A program made the position numbers and the translations under genes. Positions 6,017-12,922 of a DNA stretch of 15,447 nucleotides are shown piece after piece. Source of the stretch: Stramenopiles sp. TOSAG23-3 (taxonomy: Eukaryota; Sar); contig LT642334.1 in NCBI GenBank assembly GCA_900128585.1, positions 7,053 through 22,499 of the forward strand. Reading direction: 5' to 3'. Position 1 is the stretch's first letter; every line of letters starts with the position of its first letter. The notes beneath the pieces are model-generated. The model saw nothing but the letters and a program-made list of their open reading frames with translations. It did no database searches and was not told where the DNA came from.

Positions 6017-7816
6017 ATGGCCCAACCTCTCGTGAAGATGAACGCGGAACGGGCCTTGTCGTTGCCAAAACAGGTTGCGAAAGCTGGTGGAATCGCGGCG
6101 TGGAACGATCGTACACCGGAATCAGCCCATCAATGGCGGCTTGTTGAGCGTATGTGCAGTGCCACAACTGTTGAAGAGGCTGCTGTTGAAATCGACGCCA
6201 TCCTTGCGCTGGGTCACAAGATCTGGGCGTACGTGTATTTTCGCGTATTGCACAAACGCAGCGCCGATCTGCTGTATGCTTTGATCCTTTCCGACCCGAA
6301 GAAATATATGCCCATAGCGTATACGCCTACCGTTGGGGAAGCTTGCCAGAAATTTGGCATGATGCCGCAGTTTAGTCGCGGGTGTTATGTTAGCATCGAA
6401 GATCGTGGTAACTTTGTTGCAGTCCTCAGAGAGTACGGGGCGGCCCACATGGACGTCGGCCCCGACGGGAAGTATTGCTGCGACTGTATTGTTTTCTCCG
6501 ATGGTGGGCGAATACTTGGGCTGGGAGACCTGGGGGCCTGGGGAATGGGCATTCCCATCGGAAAACTCGACCTGTACACGGCAGTAGGTGGCGTTGATCC
6601 AAAACGCACGGTGCCCGTTATTATCGATGCAGGCGTCATGGATTCTGATGCAAACAGCGCCCATCTGGACATACGAGGAGACGTTAACTACACTGGCACC
6701 TTGCGGGACCGAGTTAGGGTACGCAACGAGGCAGGGGCCCTCATCAATGAAGCCTACTACGGGGAAGGAAATATTATTGAAGAATTTATGTCTGCCGCCG
6801 TCGAGGTATTTGGAGATCGGGTTCTCCTACAATTCGAAGATTTTAATTCCAACGATGCATTCCCACTACTCGCCCGCTACAGAAGCAAGTACCTTACGTA
6901 CAACGACGACATTCAGGGAACAGCGGCTGTGACGGTGGCTGGCATTCTAGGTGCACTTAAGCTGAAGTTCCCTGGGGATACTAATCTTCTTGCAAAGGTA
7001 AAGAGGGAGACTATTGTCTTCTTTGGCTCTGGCTCGGCAAACCTTGGCGCGGCGTCTCTTTTGACCAGTAAAGACGGGGGCATGCCAATGAGCAATGTCT
7101 ATATGACCGGATCTCGTGGTCTAATATGGAAGAGTGAGGATGGTTCCGACGGAACGTATCGAAACAATGAGCAAAAGCTGTTCGCCGTTTCCCCGGAGCC
7201 GAAATGGGCCCACAAAAGATTAATCGATATCGTATCAAATGTTAAGCCGACAATTCTTGTCGGTGCCGCAGGTCACGCGCCTGGTGCCTTTGATAGAGAG
7301 GTGGTTGAAAAAATGGTTACGGTAAATGCGGAAGGGACAGATCACGAAGATCCGTCCCACCGCCCGGTCATTTTCGCACTCAGCAATCCCACATCGCAGG
7401 CGGAGGCGACTAGTGAGGAAGTTTATACGTTTTCGAAGGGTGCAGCAATTTATGGTTCTGGGACGGGGATGCCTCCGGTGACCATCTTGGGGCAGACGCA
7501 TTATCCTGGACAAGTGAACAATGTGTACATATTTCCGGCAATGAGCTTTGCAGCTGTTTATTGCCACGCTAAGGAAATTACAGATCGCCTCTTCCTAGTA
7601 GCCGCGGAGGCCGTGGCAAACTCATTAAGCTCAGAAGACCTTCGACAGGACCGGGTAATCCCACCAATCGATCGTATCCGGGAAGTGTCACGTAATGTTG
7701 CGACAGCAGTTATCCTTGCTTGCCAGTCGGACGGCTTAGCACAAAAACAAATTGGGGCGACCTGGGACGAGGTGTATGCAAGCGTCACGAATGCCATGTA
7801 CACCCCGACCGTGTAA
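6017..7816 (+). CDS. Malic enzyme, NAD(P)-dependent, decarboxylating
   Basis: This 599-residue protein converts L-malate and NAD(P)+ to pyruvate, CO2 and NAD(P)H, supplying reductant or pyruvate. The N-terminal malic domain has the catalytic Tyr102 in YTPTVGEACQKFG, Arg165 in GGRILGLGDLG and the general-base Lys183 in IPIGKLDLY. The metal site is Glu274-Asp275 (QFEDF) with Asp298 (YNDDIQGTA). The C-terminal Rossmann domain has the dinucleotide loop GSGSANLGAA (337-346) and the signature FALSNPTSQAEAT (453-465). Length and all motifs fit a complete enzyme of the eukaryotic/plant-type family (usually 550-600). The segment that normally carries Asp at the end of beta-2 (VDSKGL type) reads TGSRGLI, which lacks the acid and hints at NADP+ use; this is inference. 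No obvious targeting peptide is seen, so a cytosolic location is likely. The ATG sits in a good AACATGG context. Confidence 0.95.
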   Translation: MAQPLVKMNAERALSLPKQVAKAGGIAAWNDRTPESAHQWRLVERMCSATTVEEAAVEIDAILALGHKIWAYVYFRVLHKRSADLLYALILSDPKKYMPIAYTPTVGEACQKFGMMPQFSRGCYVSIEDRGNFVAVLREYGAAHMDVGPDGKYCCDCIVFSDGGRILGLGDLGAWGMGIPIGKLDLYTAVGGVDPKRTVPVIIDAGVMDSDANSAHLDIRGDVNYTGTLRDRVRVRNEAGALINEAYYGEGNIIEEFMSAAVEVFGDRVLLQFEDFNSNDAFPLLARYRSKYLTYNDDIQGTAAVTVAGILGALKLKFPGDTNLLAKVKRETIVFFGSGSANLGAASLLTSKDGGMPMSNVYMTGSRGLIWKSEDGSDGTYRNNEQKLFAVSPEPKWAHKRLIDIVSNVKPTILVGAAGHAPGAFDREVVEKMVTVNAEGTDHEDPSHRPVIFALSNPTSQAEATSEEVYTFSKGAAIYGSGTGMPPVTILGQTHYPGQVNNVYIFPAMSFAAVYCHAKEITDRLFLVAAEAVANSLSSEDLRQDRVIPPIDRIREVSRNVATAVILACQSDGLAQKQIGATWDEVYASVTNAMYTPTV

Positions 7817-8311
7817 GGTTAAAGGCGGGCTGGCTACGAGTATGAATATCTGTGCAGACTGGTTGATCAAGAAAAAATGAGCTTAATCTTGTAGTCATTC
7901 TTTTGCAGATGTTCCATACTTTAGTAATTCTTAATTGTTAGAGTCTATTTATGATGATAAATGGAAAATGGTTAGAATTCATGTGAAATTTTGCAACCCG
8001 TACACGAAGGTGTACATGACAACAAAACGACATCTCAAAGAATTATATTTCTGACTTTTCTTTTGAGTAGTTATAAAATAAGGTTTCTAAGAAATCCTCT
8101 TCTTCTATTACCACCACCCACCCACCCCCCACCTGAAGTTTAATACTCTGAGGTGGGTGCACCAGAATCGAAGATTTTAGCAGGGGACCATTTATTTCTC
8201 TAATGGTGTGTATAGTATTAGTGTTGCATATGCTGTGTGCTGTAAAAAGCAAAACTCTTATTTGATATCTGTACTGGTTCGTATACTCAAAAAATATTCA
8301 TAGGGGTCCGA
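7817..8311. other. Convergent spacer between malic enzyme and the BIVM-like gene
   Basis: No gene is seen. Both flanking genes end here, so the region should hold their 3' untranslated regions and polyadenylation sites. It contains a small perfect hairpin (gtacac-gaag-gtgtac, 8000-8015), a C-rich tract at 8111-8133, and a 7-bp inverted repeat cccacct/aggtggg (8128-8134 and 8151-8157). Confidence 0.6.
8111..8133 (-). other. C-rich tract, G-quadruplex candidate on the minus strand
   Basis: The plus strand reads ccaccacccaccc then accccccacc without interruption, so the minus strand carries runs of 6, 3, 3 and several 2 guanines separated by single bases. A further ggtggg lies on the plus strand at 8152-8157 and can pair with the tract's edge. 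This transcript-sense G run falls in the 3' flank of the minus-strand gene. Folding is a prediction only. Confidence 0.45.
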
Positions 8312-9523
8312 TTAATTTCCTCCTTCATATTCGCTTGACCCATATGGCAAACGTTTTCGTCTATTGCTTGATTCCATTGGGTGGGCATGCTTCTCTAGGG
8401 CACGTGCCTTGCCATTTTCACACAATTCAAACTCAATTATATTGTACCCTGGCCAGCCACCGATTATCTCCAAGACTTCTGTGTCCCAGTCCAACCATGC
8501 ACTTGGCCGCTGCCCATTTCGGGCAGTCAAAATTTGTTTGCGAACTCTGTTTTCTGGCCCTAGGAATTCTCTAGCAGCATATATTGGGGCGTAATGGTTC
8601 GTCAAATGAAAAATTAATTGTCTTCTCGGACTTTTCAAACTCTTCTTTATCCGTTCCCAATCTCGCCTCCCGGTCTTGCTGTTCTGAACCATTACAGTGG
8701 CGACTACGTTAATGTTAGCGTATTTAGAAGCAACGGCTTCTGTTGCCCTGCGTATTCCCACACTTCCAACGATGGAAGTGTGAGGGTTATTTTTTCGCTT
8801 TAACTTCATAAGGCCTTTCTTCAGGCGTAGAATTTCTTTCAGCTTTTTCAGAACAGGTTTCTGGGTCTCCGTATCTTGCTCGGCCAGCCACATCTTGGCA
8901 TATTCAGCGAGATCTGATTTCGTACAATCGTAATATCCCCTAGCACCATTGCCAAAGCAATTGGCTGTAATAAAACCAAACATATTTTGCACGCGCAATC
9001 CCTTGTTGGACTGCTCCACCCGTAATATCGATGCGTGCAAAATTCTCTTGGTCTGTTCAATGTAGAAATTGAGGACAGTTTGTGTTGTCACTTTCACCTT
9101 CCTTTGCAGAGCGTTGAGAACATTTGCAACAGAGGTAGCACCACAAGAGTAGGAACTCTGCTCCATCCAAGTTTTAAACAGTGATTCAGAGTGAAAAATG
9201 GCGACGCTGCTCTCTTTTGGGTCCAGTGGGTACCGTAACGCAGTAAGAAGCGCTTCGCCCTGTGCGTGTGGCAAGCCAAAGTAGCTCCCGAAGCCCTCTT
9301 CGCCGACCATAGCTTTCACGAGTAATTCGTCCCTGAAATTCATTTCATTATTCTCTTGTATAGTCAACAAACGCGCTAGTTCCTGGTCCAAATCAAGTTG
9401 GTGTTGATCACCACCACGCCTCGAATTGCAAATCTCACACGCCAGTTGACTAGTCATATTTTCAAAAGTACATTTGCCACAAACCCAACCGCAGTCTTCA
9501 GCGTGCCCGACCGTTAAAGCCAT
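8312..9523 (-). CDS. RanBP2-type zinc finger plus BIVM-like Cys/His/Asp domain protein
   Basis: The protein has 403 residues from the ATG at 9523; no ATG lies upstream in frame. Residues 13-32 form a RanBP2/NZF-type zinc finger: Trp13, then Cys15-x2-Cys18-x10-Cys29-x2-Cys32. Such fingers bind ubiquitin or single-stranded RNA. The rest resembles BIVM (basic immunoglobulin-like variable motif-containing) family proteins of protists and animals. A SSYSCGATSVANVLNAL segment has Cys127 at a helix start, as in papain-fold proteases. FHLTNHYAPIYA carries His310, and QRPSAWLDWD carries Asp345/Asp347. The order Cys-His-Asp suggests a cysteine-peptidase-like or transglutaminase-like fold. Ubiquitin-linked peptidase activity is inference; BIVM function is poorly known. 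The family assignment comes from remembered motif similarity and is moderately sure. The C-terminus is basic and low-complexity. Confidence 0.6.
   Translation of the reverse strand: MALTVGHAEDCGWVCGKCTFENMTSQLACEICNSRRGGDQHQLDLDQELARLLTIQENNEMNFRDELLVKAMVGEEGFGSYFGLPHAQGEALLTALRYPLDPKESSVAIFHSESLFKTWMEQSSYSCGATSVANVLNALQRKVKVTTQTVLNFYIEQTKRILHASILRVEQSNKGLRVQNMFGFITANCFGNGARGYYDCTKSDLAEYAKMWLAEQDTETQKPVLKKLKEILRLKKGLMKLKRKNNPHTSIVGSVGIRRATEAVASKYANINVVATVMVQNSKTGRRDWERIKKSLKSPRRQLIFHLTNHYAPIYAAREFLGPENRVRKQILTARNGQRPSAWLDWDTEVLEIIGGWPGYNIIEFELCENGKARALEKHAHPMESSNRRKRLPYGSSEYEGGN
8759..8782. repeat. Perfect 10-bp inverted repeat inside the BIVM-like CDS
   Basis: cacacttcca and tggaagtgtg are separated by the four bases acga, giving a perfect 10-bp hairpin within codons for NPHTSIVGSVG. 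Confidence 0.8.
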
Positions 9524-9748
9524 CCCCTTCCTTATTGCCGGTACGGGGGTCTTGGATGCCAAATTTGTGAATATACTATTTATTTGCGCTACTTGAACTA
9601 GATTACATTTTTGCAGTGTGATTGGTTGTGTTCCACAAAATTAGATTAAACTTGTACGAGTCCAAGAAATTCGACATATTCATCATCAAGCGAGTATGGT
9701 ATGCTGTACTAAAATATTATATTAGGCAGCGGATATTAAAATTATTAT

Positions 9749-9770
9749 GGAAAAAAGAAGAAGAAAAAAA
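9749..9770 (-). promoter_or_regulatory. CTT/pyrimidine tract (minus strand) upstream of the BIVM-like gene
   Basis: A plus-strand run of gaaaaaagaagaagaaaaaa gives a TTC-repeat tract on the sense strand of the minus gene, about 225-245 bp before its ATG. Regulatory role inferred. Confidence 0.35.
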
Positions 9771-9872
9771 TTCGCTGTAATAATAATTGTATTCAGTAAA
9801 CAATGCTGTGGTGATGTTGATTTTATTGATCAACAGATTTTATGAAGGTGTTGGTCCTGTTGTCCCTACAAC

Positions 9873-9920
9873 CTATCTTTTTTTTTCTCTTTTTTTCTCT
9901 TCTTCTTCCTTCCTCCTCTT
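9873..9920 (+). promoter_or_regulatory. Long pyrimidine tract upstream of the Nudix gene
   Basis: An almost pure T/C stretch of about 48 bases (T runs, then cttcttcttccttcctcctc) is followed directly by AG. It lies about 275-325 bp before the ATG on the sense strand. It could be a promoter element, or the polypyrimidine tract of an intron in a long leader. Neither can be decided from the DNA. Confidence 0.35.
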
Positions 9921-10195
9921 CAGTCCTTCAGCAACAAAAAATCAATCAACCACCACCCACCACCAACACACCAACAACAAATAATAAAACCCTCCGTGAT
10001 GGTACAACAAAAAATAATATTATATTATATAAAACCAAAAATATCTCCTCTGTTGAAGTCGTGCATTGCATGTTTCGTTAGTATATTTGATATTCATACA
10101 GCAATTGTTTAAAGGAATAAACCAGCATGAAAATGTAAAATTATTTAAATAATTTAATTGCTCCTCTACGCTTTAGTTTGTTGTTCGAAAGCAGC

Positions 10196-11071
10196 ATGTT
10201 ACCCAAGAAAGCTATCAAACCAGATCGGTTTAACGGCCTGACGATAAACGTGACTGAGAAATTGTTTTCTGACTACAGCCCGCAACAGTTTAAAACTGCT
10301 TTACATGCTCATGTACTGGAGTGGAAGAAACAGCAAAAGAAAGGCGTATGGTTAAAGATACCAAGCCTTTTGGCAAAATTTGTTCCTTCTGCAATTGAAA
10401 CTGGTTTCTCGTACCATCACTGCATGCCGAACTTTGTTATGCTTACATTATGGCTTCCCGAGGGCATTTCTTCTTTGCCACTGCGGCCGCACCACCAGCT
10501 TGGCGTCGGGGGTTACATTCTGAATGCAAAAAATGAAATATTGGTTATTCAAGAAAAGCATGGCATCACAGCAGGGATGAAAGATTTTTGGAAGCTGCCG
10601 GGGGGGGTAGTAGACCCCAACGAGAGCATTGCCCACGCTGTAGAACGTGAGGTTTTAGAAGAAACGGGGGTTCGGGTGAAATTCCAAACGATTGCCTCCG
10701 TTCGAGAAAGCCACCAAGGCATGTACGGGGGAATGACAGATTTGTACTGCGTCTGCGTCTGCGTTTTAGACGAAAGTGTGTACAAAGGCGAGCAGTCGCC
10801 CGTACCAGTTCCGCAAGAAAAAGAAATAGCTGCGTCCAAATGGATGCTTGCAGATGAGTTCTTCAAGTTGAAGTTTTATTCTCGTAGGTCTTTATTTTCA
10901 GACCTACTTCGCCATGCAGCACTGACAGCTCAGGATATTAAAGGAGGCGTGGGGTCCGTCGGCCGACAGAGTGGCGGTGCCGCTCACACCAAAGGCCTTG
11001 TTTATACGGAAGGGGCAAAATCAAGAACGGGGAAGGTTCGAGATGGAATCTATGCGTCATCTAAACTTTGA
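10196..11071 (+). CDS. NUDT6-type Nudix hydrolase
   Basis: This 291-residue Nudix protein should hydrolyse a nucleoside diphosphate linked to another group. Related plant enzymes act on ADP-ribose, NADH or similar compounds. Residues 12-90 match the N-terminal domain of NUDT6 and plant NUDX2/5/6/7 proteins (RFNGL, KKGVWLKIP at 48-56, FSYHHCMPNFVMLTLWLP at 71-88). HQLGVGGYILN (100-110) begins the Nudix fold. The Nudix box is complete: Gly137-x5-Glu143-x7-Arg151-Glu152-Val-x-Glu155-Glu156-x-Gly158-Val, with metal-binding glutamates present. ESHQGMYGGMTDLYCVC (171-187) matches the family's SH...SDL segment. The last 45 residues are a Gly/Ser/Lys-rich extension with no known domain. The first ATG in frame is at 10196; two upstream TTG codons are in frame but unlikely starts. 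The substrate cannot be read from the sequence. Confidence 0.88.
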   Translation: MLPKKAIKPDRFNGLTINVTEKLFSDYSPQQFKTALHAHVLEWKKQQKKGVWLKIPSLLAKFVPSAIETGFSYHHCMPNFVMLTLWLPEGISSLPLRPHHQLGVGGYILNAKNEILVIQEKHGITAGMKDFWKLPGGVVDPNESIAHAVEREVLEETGVRVKFQTIASVRESHQGMYGGMTDLYCVCVCVLDESVYKGEQSPVPVPQEKEIAASKWMLADEFFKLKFYSRRSLFSDLLRHAALTAQDIKGGVGSVGRQSGGAAHTKGLVYTEGAKSRTGKVRDGIYASSKL

Positions 11072-11316
11072 ACTTTGACAAACTATAATATTATATTTAT
11101 CTTGATTTCTTATTTAAAATATTCGATAAAATAATTTTTCACTTGCGATGTGGTCTGGCGTAATAACAGAAATAGAAAAAAATTAAATAGTATTATTATA
11201 GACGACTTCTAATAAAATATGCATGCACAATTACTTACTCTCTAGTCGTCTTTCTTATTATATAGCTTAGTAAATAAATAAAAAAAGAGATGGTGGTGTG
11301 TTGGATTTGAATATGC

Positions 11317-11345
11317 GGTACCTACCTGGTACCGGTACCTGTACC
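11317..11345. repeat. Cluster of GGTACC palindromes
   Basis: GGTACC occurs at 11317, 11328 and 11334. The last two abut to form the perfect 12-bp palindrome ggtaccggtacc, and gtacc repeats at 11341. It is GC-rich within an AT-rich spacer. It may be a binding-site cluster or hairpin; no function is known. Confidence 0.7.
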
Positions 11346-11378
11346 TTGGTATAATTGAAGGAAGAATGATGACACCAA

Positions 11379-11397
11379 CTCTCCTTTTTTTTTTCCT
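11379..11397 (+). promoter_or_regulatory. Pyrimidine tract upstream of the transporter gene
   Basis: A 19-base T/C-only stretch (ctctcc, ten T, then cct) lies about 180-200 bp before the ATG on the sense strand. It matches the pattern ahead of the other genes, though it lacks a CTT repeat. Confidence 0.3.
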
Positions 11398-11575
11398 GCC
11401 GGTGTACTACCTACGGTATTTTATTAATTTATTACGAGTAGGTAACAACTTTGTGTTTTGATGTATAATCATGCAAATTGCAACAGAGAACGTCAAAAAA
11501 GCTTTAAAAAGGCGATGAATAATTAATTGCCACCTTTCACTCGAAAGAGGGTATTTGCTTTGTTATCTCTGCAGC

Positions 11576-12700
11576 ATGTCCTCCAAAAAGAATGAAGGGG
11601 GGGCAGTAGTTCCCGGGGAGAGGGCGCGCAAGGGCTCGCCGTCGAAATTGTGTTTGTATGCTTTGCTTGTCCTTGCTGTTACGATGTGCTCTTCGGCGGG
11701 TACTGTTTTTCTTTTGATGTCAGAGGTTCCTCCCTTTTTGCGTGCTTCTTGGAGGCTTTATGCGCAAACAATTGTTCAGATTGTGCCCTTCGTGTGCGAA
11801 TACCGGAAATTAGCTAACAAACAAGGCGACGATACGATAGCGAAATGGCGACAACATTTCCTATGGATGCTGTTGAGTGGATTTTTTCTAGGACTGCACT
11901 TTGCATCCTGGGTGTGGTCTTTGGAACATACAAGTTTGGCGCATTCCCTTTTGTGGGTCACCATGTACCCGATAGTTTTAAACAGTGGTCATTGGGTCTG
12001 TTTCTTGGTGTCGCAGTACCTTTATCTTAAGTGGAAAGAGTTTTTTGAGAAACCAACGTGGTTGGAGACCGCAGGGTCAATAGTTGGGATCGGGGGGGCG
12101 ATTGTTATGCTGGCGGACGTAACGGTGGCTTCTTCCCCAAATGAAAAATCGCCTACAATTGTTGGCGACATGGCCGCGTTCATGGGGGCAGTGACGATGT
12201 GCGTGTACTTGTTGGTGGGCCGTTGGATGCGGAAGTGGTGCCCTATATGGTTGTACATGACCCCGGTTGCATTTTTTGCCGCGCTTACTTGCACTGTTGC
12301 CTCTGCCCTTTTTGAAGGAATGTCGTGGGGAGGGCTTGGTGCAACTTCTTGGTTTGGATTTTTGTCGCCCCTTTACATTCTTTTTGCATTCTACTTAGGT
12401 GGCGGTGCTGGTGTTGGAGGTCACACTCTGCTGAACTATTTGCTGACTTTCTTGTCCACCCTTGTAGTTTCGACATCACTCTTGTTGGAGCCGTTGGTTG
12501 GGTCACTCCTTGGCGCCTGCTTTGGGTTACAAAGTTTGCCAGGGCTGTATACCATATTGGGAACCCCTGTTCTATTCGCTGGGTTGGGCATGATCATAGC
12601 GGGGGAGCAACGACGAGTGACGGCGAGAAAGGTAACTGAACAGGAGGCAATGTCCGTGGCAAAGAAAAATGATGTTGAAATCGAAATCGAAATTTCTTAA
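11576..12700 (+). CDS. EamA/DMT-superfamily membrane transporter
   Basis: The protein has 374 residues from the ATG at 11576; an in-frame TTG upstream is not a likely start. About ten hydrophobic segments are visible, at roughly 26-48, 63-76, 95-117, 123-147, 164-183, 199-216, 223-246, 259-281, 288-306 and 325-343, in two halves of five. This is the layout of drug/metabolite transporters. Family-like signs are the HFASWVWSLEHTSLAHSLL segment (108-126) at the end of the first half and GVGGHTLLNYLLTFLSTLVV (279-298) followed by LLEPLVGSLLG (303-313), the typical EamA second-half pattern. Both ends are hydrophilic and probably cytosolic. The C-terminus is charged and ends in EIEIEIS. The substrate may be a metabolite, amino acid or nucleotide sugar, but the sequence gives no clue. 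Its context with the Nudix gene gives no functional link. Confidence 0.85.
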   Translation: MSSKKNEGGAVVPGERARKGSPSKLCLYALLVLAVTMCSSAGTVFLLMSEVPPFLRASWRLYAQTIVQIVPFVCEYRKLANKQGDDTIAKWRQHFLWMLLSGFFLGLHFASWVWSLEHTSLAHSLLWVTMYPIVLNSGHWVCFLVSQYLYLKWKEFFEKPTWLETAGSIVGIGGAIVMLADVTVASSPNEKSPTIVGDMAAFMGAVTMCVYLLVGRWMRKWCPIWLYMTPVAFFAALTCTVASALFEGMSWGGLGATSWFGFLSPLYILFAFYLGGGAGVGGHTLLNYLLTFLSTLVVSTSLLLEPLVGSLLGACFGLQSLPGLYTILGTPVLFAGLGMIIAGEQRRVTARKVTEQEAMSVAKKNDVEIEIEIS

Positions 12701-12702
12701 AT

Positions 12703-12715
12703 CTTACTTCGTAAG
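12703..12715. other. Small hairpin just after the transporter stop
   Basis: cttac-ttc-gtaag is a perfect 5-bp stem with a 3-base loop starting three bases after the stop codon. It may affect 3' end structure. Confidence 0.4.
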
Positions 12716-12731
12716 CATACGACTGTTCGTA

Positions 12732-12764
12732 TTATCATATAATTTGTTTTTCATATTATGATAA
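12732..12764. other. AT-rich inverted repeat in the transporter 3' flank
   Basis: ttatcat (12732-12738) pairs with atgataa (12758-12764). After a two-base bulge, aat (12741-12743) pairs with att (12755-12757). This gives a 10-bp stem with a T-rich loop. Confidence 0.45.
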
Positions 12765-12781
12765 CTTTAAATTTGTAACAT

Positions 12782-12906
12782 CTAAGCAAGAGTGTATTAA
12801 TCAAACAAGTCTTAAGATTAAGTGGAAGAGTATGATAAGGAGATACTCTTACGTACACTTTCATACACACGTGCTTAGCCGAAAGGTTGTAAAACCTTTA
12901 CCTCGG
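12782..12906 (+). ncRNA. Candidate multi-branch RNA structure between convergent genes
   Basis: Nested helices can be drawn by eye. P1 is ctaagca (12782-12788) with tgcttag (12872-12878). P2 is 12789-12796 with 12854-12861 (8 bp, one G-U). Within P2 are hairpin A, ttaatc/gattaa (12797-12802, 12816-12821), and hairpin B, aagagtat/atactctt (12826-12833, 12843-12850). After P1 comes hairpin C, aaagg tt/aaccttt (12882-12888, 12893-12899), closed by a GTAA (GNRA-type) loop and supported by ccg/cgg (12879-12881, 12904-12906). It does not fit a tRNA: no T-loop motif. It may be a structured 3' UTR element or a separate RNA; strand is uncertain. Chance pairing in AT-rich DNA remains possible. Confidence 0.3.
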
Positions 12907-12922
12907 GTACCGTTACTCTCTT

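Larger units (their letters stand above)
9524..10195. other. Divergent promoter region between the BIVM-like and Nudix genes
   Basis: No gene is seen in these 672 bp. There is a purine tract at 9749-9770, a long pyrimidine tract at 9873-9920, an A/C-rich ccaccaccc...accaac stretch at about 9950-9980, and an AT-rich alternating block around 10014-10031. The flanking genes diverge, so both promoters should lie here. Confidence 0.6.
11072..11575. other. Spacer between the Nudix and transporter genes
   Basis: No gene is seen in these 504 bp. It is AT-rich, with a cluster of GGTACC palindromes (11317-11345) and a pyrimidine tract (11379-11397). It should contain the Nudix 3' flank and the transporter promoter. 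Confidence 0.6.

Noticed and set aside
8043-8252. Minus-strand ORF of about 69 codons in the convergent spacer.
   Set aside because: It starts only with TTG, includes the translated C/G-rich tract, and shows no family motif.
11540-11575. Acceptor-like ttatctctgcag just before the transporter ATG, and ctttag before the Nudix ATG, considered as 3' ends of leader introns.
   Set aside because: No convincing donor and branch site could be assigned, and the ORFs are complete without splicing.
12810-12835. Stretch taagattaagtg followed by agtat, reminiscent of the U2 snRNA branch-recognition region.
   Set aside because: The invariant GTAGTA branch-pairing sequence and the U2 5' end are missing, so the match is too short.
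12782-12878. Cloverleaf-like arrangement with a 7-bp outer stem, considered as a tRNA.
   Set aside because: There is no TTCRA-type T loop, no suitable D or anticodon arm, and wrong spacing. No tRNA was found elsewhere in the window by eye on either strand.
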